From Nitrospirota bacterium (GTDB lineage: Bacteria > Nitrospinota_A > UBA7883), in contig JAJRZK010000033.1 in the NCBI GenBank assembly GCA_024275315.1, positions 1 to 64,000 on the forward strand: a DNA stretch of 64,000 bases, read 5' to 3'. Below the pieces are notes generated by a model. It made no database searches and was not told the DNA's origin. It saw only the letters and a program-made list of their open reading frames with translations. Numbering within the stretch: the stretch's first letter is position 1; each line of letters begins with the position of its first letter. Positions 1 to 7,883 of the stretch are shown piece by piece. The translations under genes were made by a program, and so were the position numbers.

Positions 1-101
1 GCGTTGGGCTATCTGCCGCCGGTGGAGTATGAACAACTATGGCTTCAAATCCAGTGACTCAAATGACCGGAGCTGATGTCCAAAGCAAGGGGTTCAGACC
101 A
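1..101 (+). mobile_element. 3' end of an IS3-family-like insertion sequence (partial)
   Basis: Bases 1-57 read in frame as ALGYLPPVEYEQLWLQIQ and stop, which is the typical extreme C-terminus of IS3-family transposase OrfB (the ALGY..P.E/Y. ending after the DDE core). About 20 bases further, 75-101 read in reverse begin with TG (TGGTCTGAACCCCTTGC...), the terminal dinucleotide usual for IS3-family inverted repeats, so the element probably ends near 101. The 5' part lies outside the window. Family assignment rests on 18 residues and on the terminal TG/CA; the matching left inverted repeat cannot be checked here. Confidence 0.55.
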
Positions 102-115
102 CTGACTTACTACCA

Positions 116-131
116 CAAATGGATCCATTTG
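116..131. repeat. 16-bp perfect palindrome next to the IS end
   Basis: CAAATGGATCCATTTG is a perfect 8+8 palindrome about 15 bases beyond the proposed IS end and about 70 bases upstream of the FmdB-type gene. It could be a dimeric-regulator operator or IS-target structure; no further support is visible. Confidence 0.4.
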
Positions 132-200
132 CTCTCGTGTCGCATCTAAGGGTATAATGAGGTGAGCAATGGAATTATTAAGGAGCTTTAATAGACCAAA

Positions 201-404
201 ATGCCTATCTACGAATATATATGTTCCGCATGCGGTCATGCGTTTGAAAACCTGACTTCCCTGGCCAACGCTCACAAGCCAAACCAATGCCCCAAATGCG
301 CAAAGCCAACCGGCGAAAGAGTAATGTCTGTGACGAGCCCGGCTTCTTCCGGCTCTCCCGGGTTTTCCGGTTCTGGCTCATGTGGTCCCACGGGCTTCGG
401 TTGA
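201..404 (+). CDS. FmdB-family zinc-ribbon protein (67 aa)
   Basis: Small putative regulatory/zinc-ribbon protein. It opens with MPIYEYICSACGHAFE and has a second CPKC pair at about residues 30-33, giving the two CXXC knuckles of the CxxC_CxxC_SSSS (FmdB) family, followed by a Ser/Gly-rich tail. Length is typical of the family. AAGGAG lies about 16 bases upstream of the ATG, a rather long spacing. Members are named after a regulator of formamidase/amidase expression but the true function is unknown. It stands alone between an IS end and a deacetylase gene. Confidence 0.85.
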   Translation: MPIYEYICSACGHAFENLTSLANAHKPNQCPKCAKPTGERVMSVTSPASSGSPGFSGSGSCGPTGFG

Positions 405-455
405 GCGCGATGATCCTGGCTTGTATAGCCGGTTAAAATTTATTTTGGTAAAATT

Positions 456-536
456 ATGAAGCAGTTTTTTGTTGATGCGCTGATTATGGGCGTTTTTGTT
501 GTTTTGCTATATAACATGTCCAGTGGTGGTGGTTGA
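456..536 (+). CDS. Candidate 26-aa single-TM micropeptide
   Basis: ATG at 456 opens a 26-codon frame, MKQFFVDALIMGVFVVLLYN then MSSGGG, ending TGA at 534-536. It is a short polar N-terminus, one hydrophobic segment of about 15 residues and a Gly tail, as in known bacterial membrane micropeptides. No good Shine-Dalgarno is visible (TTGGTAAAATT upstream), so it may be chance. Confidence 0.3.
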   Translation: MKQFFVDALIMGVFVVLLYNMSSGGG

Positions 537-555
537 GGCCCCTCCTGCGGCAGCT

Positions 556-576
556 AACTTCTCCGGTGGAGAAGTT
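556..576. promoter_or_regulatory. Perfect 9-bp hairpin with 3-nt loop
   Basis: AACTTCTCC-GGT-GGAGAAGTT is a perfect inverted repeat about 115 bases before the deacetylase gene. No T-run follows on either strand, so it is not a standard intrinsic terminator. The right arm carries GGAG, so it could sequester a ribosome site or act as an operator. The rest of 405-690 shows nothing else beyond the possible micropeptide. Confidence 0.4.
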
Positions 577-690
577 CCATAATTACCAGGCGAGTTTGGA
601 TATATATCGGGCGTCCTCCTCCTGTTGGGTTGATGAGGGCGCTATGTATATAGATTAAACCTTTATATTTCCCTTTTTGCGCCATGGCGC

Positions 691-1632
691 TTGTCCGTGA
701 GAAAAACTGGCATTATCTTCGACCCGATCTTTCTTGAGCACGACACAGGCTCCCATCCGGAGAACAGCGCCAGGCTCGAAGCTGTTGTATCCATCCTGAA
801 GTCGTCGCAGTTCGCAGATTCCCTCGTATGGACATCTCCCCTCCCCGTCACTTCCACGCAGTTGGAGGCGGTGCACGACCCTGGCTATATCAGCCATGTA
901 GAGGAGCAATGCCGGGCAGGGACCGTGTCCCTTGACGCTGACACGATAATCTGCCGCGAGTCTTATAATGCGGCGGTCATGGCGGCGGGCGCTGTGGTAA
1001 CCGCGGTCGACAAGGTAATGAACGGTGATTTTCCAACCGCGTTTTGTCCCGTCCGGCCTCCGGGTCATCACGCCGAATCCGCGAGGGCTATGGGGTTTTG
1101 CCTGTTTAACAATGTCGCCGTCGGAGCCTGTCACGCCCGAGCCGCCCATGGTCTCGGCAGGGTGGCGATAATAGATTATGACGTGCATCATGGCAATGGA
1201 ACACAAAACGCTTTCTATAACGATCCATCCGTTTACTACGTCTCTTTACACCAGGAATACCATTATCCTGGCACCGGGATGGAGCGGGAACGCGGAGGCG
1301 CCGGCGCCGTGGGAACGAACATGAACATACTGATGTCGGCCGGGGATGGCGATTCGGCTTTTATCGACAGGTTCGATAATGACATTATCCCGGCCCTGAG
1401 AAAATATGAGCCCGAATTTATTTTTCTCTCATCAGGGTTTGACGCACACAAGGATGATTTTCTGGGGGGGTTGTCTGTTACGTCCAGCGGTTACGCCTCC
1501 ATGGCCAGAAAAATACTCGATCTGGCTTCGCGGCTTGGGCATGGACGGGTGGTGTCTGTGCTTGAGGGGGGATACAATCACCAGGCGCTCGCCGAAGCCG
1601 TTGAGGCCACTGTCGCAGAGATGGTCAAGTGA
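691..1632 (+). CDS. HDAC-family (class II-like) zinc deacetylase
   Basis: 313-aa arginase/deacetylase-fold enzyme of the histone deacetylase/AcuC/acetylpolyamine amidohydrolase superfamily, which removes acetyl groups from lysines or polyamines in the cytoplasm. All catalytic landmarks are visible: His-His at 126-127 in RPPGHHAES, zinc ligands D162/H166 in IDYDVHHGNG, third ligand D251 in SGFDAH, and the transition-state Tyr in LEGGYN at about 295. The frame begins with TTG at 691; the nearby ATG at 684 is out of frame. It is the last gene before a lipoprotein with a 130-base gap. The substrate cannot be told from sequence. A sirtuin at 40.1 kb is a second deacylase in the window. Confidence 0.92.
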   Translation: MSVRKTGIIFDPIFLEHDTGSHPENSARLEAVVSILKSSQFADSLVWTSPLPVTSTQLEAVHDPGYISHVEEQCRAGTVSLDADTIICRESYNAAVMAAGAVVTAVDKVMNGDFPTAFCPVRPPGHHAESARAMGFCLFNNVAVGACHARAAHGLGRVAIIDYDVHHGNGTQNAFYNDPSVYYVSLHQEYHYPGTGMERERGGAGAVGTNMNILMSAGDGDSAFIDRFDNDIIPALRKYEPEFIFLSSGFDAHKDDFLGGLSVTSSGYASMARKILDLASRLGHGRVVSVLEGGYNHQALAEAVEATVAEMVK

Positions 1633-1764
1633 TTTAAACATGTCAAATTCAAATATTTAGTGGCGCGACTGCCATGTTTCATTGTATCATTCAGGGGCCG
1701 GGCTGTGGTGGTAGGGTTTGGCGAGGTTGTTTAATCAGTCCAGAGTATATTTAATGGTGATTTT

Positions 1765-2358
1765 ATGAGGGGGTCGGGGTCTTTTCTTACCGTGCGAACT
1801 GCGGCGCCTCTATCGCTTGCTCTGCTTGTTTTTTTCGTGATTTCCGGCTGTGGTTTGGAGTACGCCCAGGAAAAATTCTCATTGAAAATCGGCAAGGACG
1901 GCTCCGGGGAAATTGCCATCGAATTGTTAAATCTGGGATCGAGCCACACAAAAAGCCGCGACAGAAAAAAGGATCTTGAAGACCTTAAGGAGGCCGCGCG
2001 AAGCGACAAGCTCATCCTGGACGCAAAGAAAAAGGGAGTTACGGTAAAGGAGCGCAGGCTCGAGTTCGTCAACTATTCGCTGAACGGTTTCGTCCGGGCG
2101 ACCGCGCCGAACTATAAGAATATCTTCAAGGTTTTTTCCAATTACGAGCTGGAAGTAGATGATCGTATATACATAACTCCCAAAAACGGTATCGTAGCCC
2201 GCGCCACTTTAAGCGACGGGGGACAGATCGTTGTCCGCAACAACAAATACACCTTCGCGTGGCCCCGTTCCGCCCGGAACATCTCTTTCGAGGCGGCCTA
2301 CAAGAATAGAGGCGCTTCGTTCAGCCACGAGTATCAAAAGCTCTACAAGGACCGGTAG
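1765..2358 (+). CDS. Putative lipoprotein, unknown function (197 aa)
   Basis: The N-terminus has basic residues, a hydrophobic stretch (LSLALLVFFVIS) and a lipobox-like ISGC at about residues 26-29, so it is predicted to be exported and lipidated. The mature part begins with a beta-rich segment (FSLKIGKDGSGEIAIELL), followed by a charged Lys/Asp/Glu-rich helix and a second beta-rich region. I do not recognise the family. It ends convergently towards sodB with about 210 bases between them. Confidence 0.7.
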   Translation: MRGSGSFLTVRTAAPLSLALLVFFVISGCGLEYAQEKFSLKIGKDGSGEIAIELLNLGSSHTKSRDRKKDLEDLKEAARSDKLILDAKKKGVTVKERRLEFVNYSLNGFVRATAPNYKNIFKVFSNYELEVDDRIYITPKNGIVARATLSDGGQIVVRNNKYTFAWPRSARNISFEAAYKNRGASFSHEYQKLYKDR

Positions 2359-2568
2359 CCGCCGTCGCGGCGTGTCACCGCGCCAACGCTCGGGCTTCTG
2401 CCCACTGGTTCTTCGCATAAGCGCTTGCCGCATCCCGGTCATATGGCAAGGCGATACCTTTCGTAGTCGCCAACACGCCCGTCGTGGTTCCAAAAGCTGA
2501 ACCGGGAGAAAAGCGCGAGCGACCGGCAACTGCCAACCGCTCGCAAATGTCGTTACACACGGAATCCG

Positions 2569-3150
2569 CTAGCCGAAGTTGCTCTCCACGAATTTCCAAT
2601 TGACAATGTTCCAGAATGATCCGACGTATTTGGGACGGGCGTTGCGATAGTCTATGTAATAGGCGTGCTCCCACACGTCGCACGTCAGGAGGGGTGTCTG
2701 GCCCGAAGTCAACGGGTTGCCTGCGTTGCTGGTGCTTTCAAGACAGAGGGTCCCATCGCTGTTTTTTACAAGCCAACCCCAGCCAGAGCCGAACGTGGTT
2801 ACTGCTTTCTGGGTGAACTGCTCTTTGAACGTCTCAAACGAGCCAAATTTCGAATTGATGGCCTCCGCCAAAGCGCCCGATGGCTCCCCGCCACCTTCGG
2901 GGCTGAGACAGTTCCAGTAAAATGAATGGTTCCACACTTGAGCGGCGTTGTTAAACAAACCACCGGCGGGCGCTTTGCTGACTATGTCGTCCAGAGTGGA
3001 GTCCTCCCACTCGGTCCCCTTGATCAGGTTGTTCAGATTTGTCACATATGTGTTGTGATGCTTGCCATGGTGATACTCAAGAGTTTCAGAGGAAATATGG
3101 GGCTCGAGAGCGTTTATGGCAAATGGCAATTCAGGAAGTTTGTGTTCCAT
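2569..3150 (-). CDS. sodB: Superoxide dismutase, iron type
   Basis: 193-aa Fe/Mn superoxide dismutase that dismutates superoxide to H2O2 and O2. Metal ligands are H27 (EYHHGKHH), H75 (QVWNHSFYW), D158 and H162 (DVWEHAYY). Q71 in the AAQVWNH segment is the glutamine position typical of the iron enzyme. A strong AGGAGT lies 9 bases before the ATG. No signal peptide, so cytoplasmic. A PerR-box-like palindrome lies about 63-77 bases upstream and the divergent neighbour is a Fur-family regulator, suggesting peroxide- or iron-responsive control. Confidence 0.97.
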   Translation of the reverse strand: MEHKLPELPFAINALEPHISSETLEYHHGKHHNTYVTNLNNLIKGTEWEDSTLDDIVSKAPAGGLFNNAAQVWNHSFYWNCLSPEGGGEPSGALAEAINSKFGSFETFKEQFTQKAVTTFGSGWGWLVKNSDGTLCLESTSNAGNPLTSGQTPLLTCDVWEHAYYIDYRNARPKYVGSFWNIVNWKFVESNFG

Positions 3151-3561
3151 TGATAATTACTCCTAAAGTTAAGATCGTTTTTATCCCGCAAGGTATACTA
3201 ACTCTTGGGACACTATAAAAATTATAAAAAAATATCGCCCCTGCGAAGGCTACCCGCCCCAAGCAGAGCGACACACTCGACAGATAAAATCACGAAAGTC
3301 TGTTTATCACAATTGTGACTTGGCAAAATAGCGCTCAGGATGTCCGCCCGGCGTCAAACTGGATGCGCTCTATTAGTAAGACATATTCTAATTGTTCGAC
3401 GGACGATTTGTCAACACTTTATCTGTTTACATATAAGGTTTGTAGATACATGCACTTATCTATCCACTATTTATTTACTGATGTCGGGCGTAATATGTGC
3501 TACACTTATTCTAATATATATGATAGACTCATTTTAACTTAAAATATTCAGGTCAAGATTT
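3151..3561. other. 411-bp AT-rich divergent intergenic region, sodB / Fur-family gene
   Basis: Apart from the PerR-like box it holds the 9-mer TATTCTAAT twice (3384-3392 and 3507-3515). The second copy belongs to an imperfect 18-bp palindrome at 3510-3527 (TCTAATATATATGATAGA, 14 of 18 positions symmetric), 35 bases before the regulator gene, and so a candidate autoregulatory site. Frames of 65-75 codons here look like chance. No RNA gene is seen. Confidence 0.5.
3213..3227 (-). promoter_or_regulatory. PerR-box-like operator upstream of sodB
   Basis: CTATAAAAATTATAA matches the classical PerR box TTATAATNATTATAA at 12 of 14 defined positions. On the minus strand it contains TATAAT, so it may overlap the sodB -10 region, a common geometry for repression. 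It sits between sodB and a divergent Fur/PerR-family gene. Confidence 0.55.
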
Positions 3562-3984
3562 ATGGAGCTTCAAGCATACACGACCACACAAATTACAGAC
3601 ATTTTTCATGAGTACGGCATCACCGCCACCTTGCAAAGGGTTGAAATCGCCAAAGTGATGCTTCTTAAAAAGCAACATGTCTCGGCAGAGCAGGTTTTGG
3701 AAGCTGTTAACCGGGGCAGGGGGATAGTCTCTAAAGCCACGGTCTATAACACTCTTCGTCTTTTCGCCAGCAAGGGTATAATAAAGGAAGTCATTGTCGA
3801 TCCGATCAAGGTCTTTTACGAGCCCAGCACGACGGCGCATCATCACTTCTTTAATATCGACACCGGCGAATTGACAGATTTTGAGGTGGATTTCCCGCTT
3901 GTGGAAAACCTTCCAATGTTGCCGGATGGGTTGAACGTGGTTGGCGTTGATGTAACCGTCAGGGTTCGAGGCGGCGCTTCTTAA
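3562..3984 (+). CDS. Fur-family regulator, PerR/Irr-like (no CXXC zinc site)
   Basis: 140 aa with a winged-helix N-domain (GITATLQRVEIAKVML, then SKATVYNTLRLFASKGII, the Fur recognition helix) and a dimerisation domain containing HHHFF at about residues 94-98. The CXXC pairs that form the structural zinc site in most Fur and PerR proteins are absent, as in Irr-like members. Binding-site evidence (PerR-like box at divergent sodB) suggests peroxide or iron sensing. It is followed after 3 bases by the YjbQ gene and is probably cotranscribed with it. Fur, PerR and Irr cannot be distinguished firmly without a tree. Confidence 0.85.
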   Translation: MELQAYTTTQITDIFHEYGITATLQRVEIAKVMLLKKQHVSAEQVLEAVNRGRGIVSKATVYNTLRLFASKGIIKEVIVDPIKVFYEPSTTAHHHFFNIDTGELTDFEVDFPLVENLPMLPDGLNVVGVDVTVRVRGGAS

Positions 3985-3987
3985 ACC

Positions 3988-4392
3988 TTGTCGACAATCA
4001 AGGAGTTCCCGGTAACCTCAAAATCGGGAACCGAGTTTATAGACATCACGGATGATGTCAACCGGCTGATACGGGACACTGGAACAACCGAAGGAGTTTG
4101 CCTGGTTTTCGTCCCCCACACCACCGCCGCCGTAACAATAAACGAAAACGCGGATTCTTCCGTAACCGGGGATATGGCCCATGCGCTGGACAAAGCCATA
4201 CCATGGAGCGACCCTGCCTACATGCACATGGAGGGCAATACCGCGGCGCATGTAAAATCATCGCTGTTCGGCTGTTCCGAACTCGTCGTTATCAAAGGGG
4301 GCGAGCTTTTTCTGGGAACCTGGCAGGGACTTTATTTCTGCGAATTCGACGGTCCCAGAGTTCGCAGAGTGATCGTCAGGATATCAGAATAA
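3988..4392 (+). CDS. yjbQ: YjbQ/UPF0047-family protein
   Basis: 134 aa, covering the whole single-domain family, some members of which show thiamine-phosphate synthase activity. Signature segments are visible: PHTTAAVTINENAD, MEGNTAAHVKSSLFG and LGTWQGLYFCEFDGPR. The start is TTG at 3988, 3 bases after the Fur-family stop, implying translational coupling. RimO follows 37 bases downstream. The physiological role in most bacteria is unsettled. Confidence 0.92.
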   Translation: MSTIKEFPVTSKSGTEFIDITDDVNRLIRDTGTTEGVCLVFVPHTTAAVTINENADSSVTGDMAHALDKAIPWSDPAYMHMEGNTAAHVKSSLFGCSELVVIKGGELFLGTWQGLYFCEFDGPRVRRVIVRISE

Positions 4393-4429
4393 CCGGACGC
4401 TTCCTCCACCGGTTTGTTAAACTCGGAAA

Positions 4430-5749
4430 ATGGCGAAAAAACTATTCTTGGCGACTTTGGGTTGCCCCAAAAATCAGGTGGATTCCGAGCGGACCCTCTG
4501 GGCTTTGAGACGCGCCGGAGTGGAGCTTGCGGACAACGAGAGCCAGGCCGATATCGTGATTGTAAATACCTGCGGATTCATAGGAGACGCCAAGGAAGAA
4601 TCGATCGACACGATACTGGAGCTGGCGCTGGTCAAGAAAAAAAACCCTCGTGTCAAACTCGCGGTCATGGGTTGCCTGTCTGAAAGATATCGTGACGAGC
4701 TCTCTCGTCTAATTCCGGAAATTGACTATGTATACGGCGTTTCCGATCTTGAACAGGCGCTGGTGGACCTGGTCCCCGGCGGCGTCAAATCCTCTCTCCC
4801 GGACCCGGAGGATACAGAGCGGATTATCACAACCGCTCCCCACTGGGCATACCTCAAGATCGCCGAGGGATGCTCCAACAGGTGCTCGTTTTGCGTCATC
4901 CCCGCCATCCGTGGCCCCTACAACAGCAGGCCACTGGACGCCGTGGTAAAAGAGGCGGCGCAATTGGCCCGGCGCGGGGTAAAAGAGCTGCCTCTCGTCG
5001 CCCAGGACACCACCTTGTACGGGACAGATATCAAGATCCGGGATGGCCTCGCCACCCTTCTTCGACATCTTTCGGACATTGACGGGATCGAATGGATACG
5101 AGTCATGTACATGTATCCGACGCTGATAAACGAAACCCTGCTGAAGTGTTTGGCTGATACCGAAAAGGTAGCGCCCTATTTCGACATGCCGCTCCAGCAC
5201 GCATCCGACAGGGTGTTAAAAAGCATGATCCGGCCGGAGACCAACAAATCGATCCGAAAATTGATCGACTCCATAAAAAAGCTCCTCCCCCAAAGCGCCA
5301 TCAGGACATCATTTATTGTTGGTTTCCCCGGAGAGAGGGACAACGATTTTGAAACCCTGATGCAACTGGTGGAGGACTCCAGGTTCGACCATTTGGGGGC
5401 TTTTATCTATTCACCCGAGGAAGGGAGCGAAGCTTTCAACCTGCCAGATCGTGTGGACAGCGACACCGCCCGGGAGCGATACAACCGGCTACTGGAGACC
5501 CAGCGCCATATCTCGCAAGGTATTTTACAGGCGAAAGTAGGTGGTGTCGAACAGGTCATGGTAGACGGGCTCGATCTGGAGGAGAACCTGCTCACCGGCA
5601 GGATGATAACGCAAGCCCCTCAAATCGATGGCTCTGTTATCCTGGACAAGGTGGAAGCGGGGCCAGGCGATATCGTCACAGTCAAGCTGACAGGATCGAT
5701 GGAATATGATTTGATCGGCGAACCATATGACAAATCGCACGCAGACTAG
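4430..5749 (+). CDS. rimO: Ribosomal protein S12 methylthiotransferase RimO
   Basis: 439-aa radical-SAM methylthiotransferase that adds a methylthio group to the conserved aspartate of ribosomal protein S12. The N-terminal UPF0004 domain carries the auxiliary-cluster cysteines C12 (GCPKNQVDSE), C48 (NTCGF) and C82 (GCLSERY). The radical-SAM motif CSNRCSFC gives C148/C152/C155. A C-terminal TRAM domain follows from about 370. GCPKNQVDSE and the GFIGDAKEES context distinguish RimO from the tRNA enzyme MiaB. Length is typical. Confidence 0.97.
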   Translation: MAKKLFLATLGCPKNQVDSERTLWALRRAGVELADNESQADIVIVNTCGFIGDAKEESIDTILELALVKKKNPRVKLAVMGCLSERYRDELSRLIPEIDYVYGVSDLEQALVDLVPGGVKSSLPDPEDTERIITTAPHWAYLKIAEGCSNRCSFCVIPAIRGPYNSRPLDAVVKEAAQLARRGVKELPLVAQDTTLYGTDIKIRDGLATLLRHLSDIDGIEWIRVMYMYPTLINETLLKCLADTEKVAPYFDMPLQHASDRVLKSMIRPETNKSIRKLIDSIKKLLPQSAIRTSFIVGFPGERDNDFETLMQLVEDSRFDHLGAFIYSPEEGSEAFNLPDRVDSDTARERYNRLLETQRHISQGILQAKVGGVEQVMVDGLDLEENLLTGRMITQAPQIDGSVILDKVEAGPGDIVTVKLTGSMEYDLIGEPYDKSHAD

Positions 5750-5842
5750 GGATAGGTGACAACCTTGACATCCGCGTCACTTGAATTAGACTTTATTAAC
5801 ATAGGCGTGCCGCTCATCATCTGACTTTTTCCAAGAGGCCGT

Positions 5843-6169
5843 ATGAACGCGACAGACAAACTGGTTGTCCTGATAACCGCCCCCGACCCGGAGGAGGCGT
5901 CGGACATAGCCAAAAAGCTGGTAGAGGAAAAACTCGCGGCGTGCGTTAATATTGTTCCCGGGATACGGTCTGTATATATTTGGAAAGGCGAAATTTGCGA
6001 CGAGGCGGAGGTTTTGCTGATTGTAAAAACAGTGTCGGAAAAAGCCGAAGCGCTGATTGACACTGTTTCGCGAGTTCATTCATACGATGTCCCGGAAATC
6101 ATCTGCCTGCCCATCACGGGAGGGGGCGAAGACTACCTGAACTGGATCGAAGGTTGCCTGAAACCGTGA
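5843..6169 (+). CDS. cutA: CutA1 divalent-ion tolerance protein
   Basis: 108-aa trimeric ferredoxin-like CutA1. Family hallmarks: VLITAPDPEEASDIAKKLVEEKLAACVNI is represented by its parts, followed by SVYIWKGEI, EVLLIVKT, HSYDVPEIICLPI and the aromatic C-terminal YLNWI. The RBS-like AGAGG lies 5 bases before the ATG. It lies downstream of rimO in the same direction. Linked to copper tolerance in E. coli, but the general role is unclear. Confidence 0.95.
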   Translation: MNATDKLVVLITAPDPEEASDIAKKLVEEKLAACVNIVPGIRSVYIWKGEICDEAEVLLIVKTVSEKAEALIDTVSRVHSYDVPEIICLPITGGGEDYLNWIEGCLKP

Positions 6170-6317
6170 CTATGGTCCCGGGGTGATTCACCGAGGCTTG
6201 TTGAAAAAAATTATTGTTGGAAATAACAGCAAAAAGGCGTTACGATCAATATAGCTTAAACTTTAAAATCAAGGTATTTGTTTACGCTTTAGAATTTGGA
6301 ACGTAGGAACTGTTGCC

Positions 6318-6599
6318 ATGACCAAAATAGATATCATAAACCGGGTCGCCGAGCAAACCGGGCTCCCCAGACAGGACGCCGACACGGCGATTGAAACAAT
6401 TATCGCGCTGATCAAGGATTCCCTGGCTCGGGATGAGCCGGTGATTCTCCGCAGGTTCGGATCGTTTCAGACAAGGGTGAAGAACCCGAGGCTGGGGCGC
6501 AATCCAAAAACCGGCGAAGAAGCTGAAATTTCCGCCAGGAAAGTCGTGCGCTTTAAGGCGGGAAAATATTTCAAGAGTTCGGTAAACGGGACGAGTTGA
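6318..6599 (+). CDS. IHF/HU-family DNA-bending protein
   Basis: 93 aa, one complete Bac_DNA_binding domain. The beta-arm motif GRNPKTGEE and the RRFGSFQTR segment are seen. The arm sequence and length resemble IHF-alpha more than HU, but subunit type cannot be settled. It architecturally bends DNA in the nucleoid and at promoters or recombination sites. A 148-base AT-rich gap precedes it, so it likely has its own promoter; a GC hairpin follows the stop. Confidence 0.93.
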   Translation: MTKIDIINRVAEQTGLPRQDADTAIETIIALIKDSLARDEPVILRRFGSFQTRVKNPRLGRNPKTGEEAEISARKVVRFKAGKYFKSSVNGTS

Positions 6600-6605
6600 C
6601 CTTCG

Positions 6606-6627
6606 GCCCGCGGCTCTACCTGCGGGC
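6606..6627 (+). terminator. Weak candidate terminator after the IHF/HU gene
   Basis: GCCCGC-10 nt-GCGGGC forms a 6-bp GC stem 7 bases after the stop codon, followed by GGATGTTTT, a poor T-tract. Partial termination is possible. Confidence 0.35.
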
Positions 6628-6723
6628 GGATGTTTTGCGCAGATGTAATAATAACGCCAGCGCGTAGCCTGTCGACGAATTATCACTTCCCAATATAACC
6701 TCTCGGAGCCATACGTTCTATCC

Positions 6724-7266
6724 ATGAAAAACGCTGTAAGAAAACTCCTGGTCGCATGTGGAGAAAATCCGGAGCGGGACGGCCTTGTCGAAACCCCGGA
6801 GCGTGTAGAAAATTCTCTTAAATTCCTTACCAGCGGCTATGGTATGGACGCGGGGAAAATAATCAAGGGAGCGTTGTACGTAGAGGATTGCAGTGATATG
6901 GTCATCATCAAGGATATCGATGTTTTCTCTCTTTGCGAGCATCATATGCTCCCGTTCTATGGCAAAGCCCATGTGGCCTATATTCCGAACGGAAAAATAC
7001 TGGGCCTGTCGAAAATCCCCAGGGTCGTCGACGTGTACGCCCGCAGGTTGCAGGTGCAGGAAAGGCTGACTAACCAGATCGCCCAGGCTCTCAACAAGCA
7101 TTTAAAGCCAAAGGGGGTGGCGGTGGTGCTGGAAGCCATCCATCTTTGCATGGCCATGCGCGGCGTGGAAAAGCAGGAATCAACAACCATAACCTCAGCG
7201 ATGGTTGGAGGATTCAAGCAAGATTCAAAAACCAGGCAGGAGTTCCTGGCTCTTATCCGCAAATAA
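6724..7266 (+). CDS. folE: GTP cyclohydrolase I
   Basis: 180-aa type IA enzyme converting GTP to 7,8-dihydroneopterin triphosphate, first step of folate/pterin synthesis. Zinc ligands C71 and H74 ([12 protein letters not shown]) and C142 (IHLCMAMRG) are present, along with the [20 protein letters not shown] block. Length is normal for a bacterial FolE. It converges on the cytochrome b genes; the 74-base gap contains GCCCGCC...GGCGGGC with a long loop but no T-run. Confidence 0.97.
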   Translation: MKNAVRKLLVACGENPERDGLVETPERVENSLKFLTSGYGMDAGKIIKGALYVEDCSDMVIIKDIDVFSLCEHHMLPFYGKAHVAYIPNGKILGLSKIPRVVDVYARRLQVQERLTNQIAQALNKHLKPKGVAVVLEAIHLCMAMRGVEKQESTTITSAMVGGFKQDSKTRQEFLALIRK

Positions 7267-7340
7267 GCGGTAAGCCCGCCTGGATGATTGCTCTTGATCA
7301 TGACCTCAGCAGCGGGGCCGGAGGCGGGCCAGCGCGGTAT

Positions 7341-7829
7341 TTACACGTAGTGGCCCAAAAGAGTAAACGCGATAAAAGTGATCGCCGCGGCCGCGCCCGC
7401 CGCCATTGCTATGGGTCGCTTTGACGGGCGACGTTCTTTTCCCCCGCGGTCTATAAACGGCACCAGCAAAAGAAGGGTGACAGCCACGCCCTGCATGACT
7501 ATGCCCATAATTTTAGGCGCCCACGCGCCCAAAAACTCTGTATATTCGGCCACACGCAACGTATAGTAGGCGGCAAGGAAATACCATTCCGGTTTTATAT
7601 GATCAGGCGTGTTGAACGGATCCGCCTTTTCCCCGAGGTGCGCCGGGAAAATTGTCGAAATGGTAATCAGAATCATCAGCAAGGCTCCGCAGATAATTAC
7701 CTGCTCGGCGACATGACGGGGGAAAAACCAGTGCGCTTCGCCATCTTTCACCATGCGCTTTTTCTCCTCCAGGGGAAGCGCCTTGACCTCGCACTCCTTT
7801 TTTTTCGTAAAATCAGTCTGATGAGCCAA
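7341..7829 (-). CDS. Cytochrome b C-terminal part (subunit IV/PetD-like)
   Basis: Membrane subunit of a cytochrome bc-type quinol oxidase complex. It carries the Qo-site signature PDHIKPEWYF (PEWY) and three hydrophobic segments, matching the C-terminal half of cytochrome b. The frame is open to 7880 (TTG), but TTG at 7829 has AGGGAA 6 bases upstream and gives a normal subunit-IV length of 162 aa, so I prefer it. Fourth gene of the minus-strand operon pentahaem cytochrome-Rieske-cytochrome b-this gene. Confidence 0.9.
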   Translation of the reverse strand: MAHQTDFTKKKECEVKALPLEEKKRMVKDGEAHWFFPRHVAEQVIICGALLMILITISTIFPAHLGEKADPFNTPDHIKPEWYFLAAYYTLRVAEYTEFLGAWAPKIMGIVMQGVAVTLLLLVPFIDRGGKERRPSKRPIAMAAGAAAAITFIAFTLLGHYV

Positions 7830-7883
7830 TTTTATTTCCCTATGATTTTCGACACTACATATACCCTTGCAAACCCGCAATAC

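Noticed and set aside
2375-2683. Minus-strand frame of 102 codons across the sodB 3' end and the gap beyond it
   Set aside because: It overlaps sodB in another frame on the same strand, has no ribosome site and no recognised domain; the non-overlapping part (2375-2568) may be a remnant but nothing supports it.
3315-3542. 75-codon frame in the sodB/Fur intergenic region
   Set aside because: No ribosome site, Ser/Tyr/Cys-rich chance composition, and it covers the probable regulatory sites.
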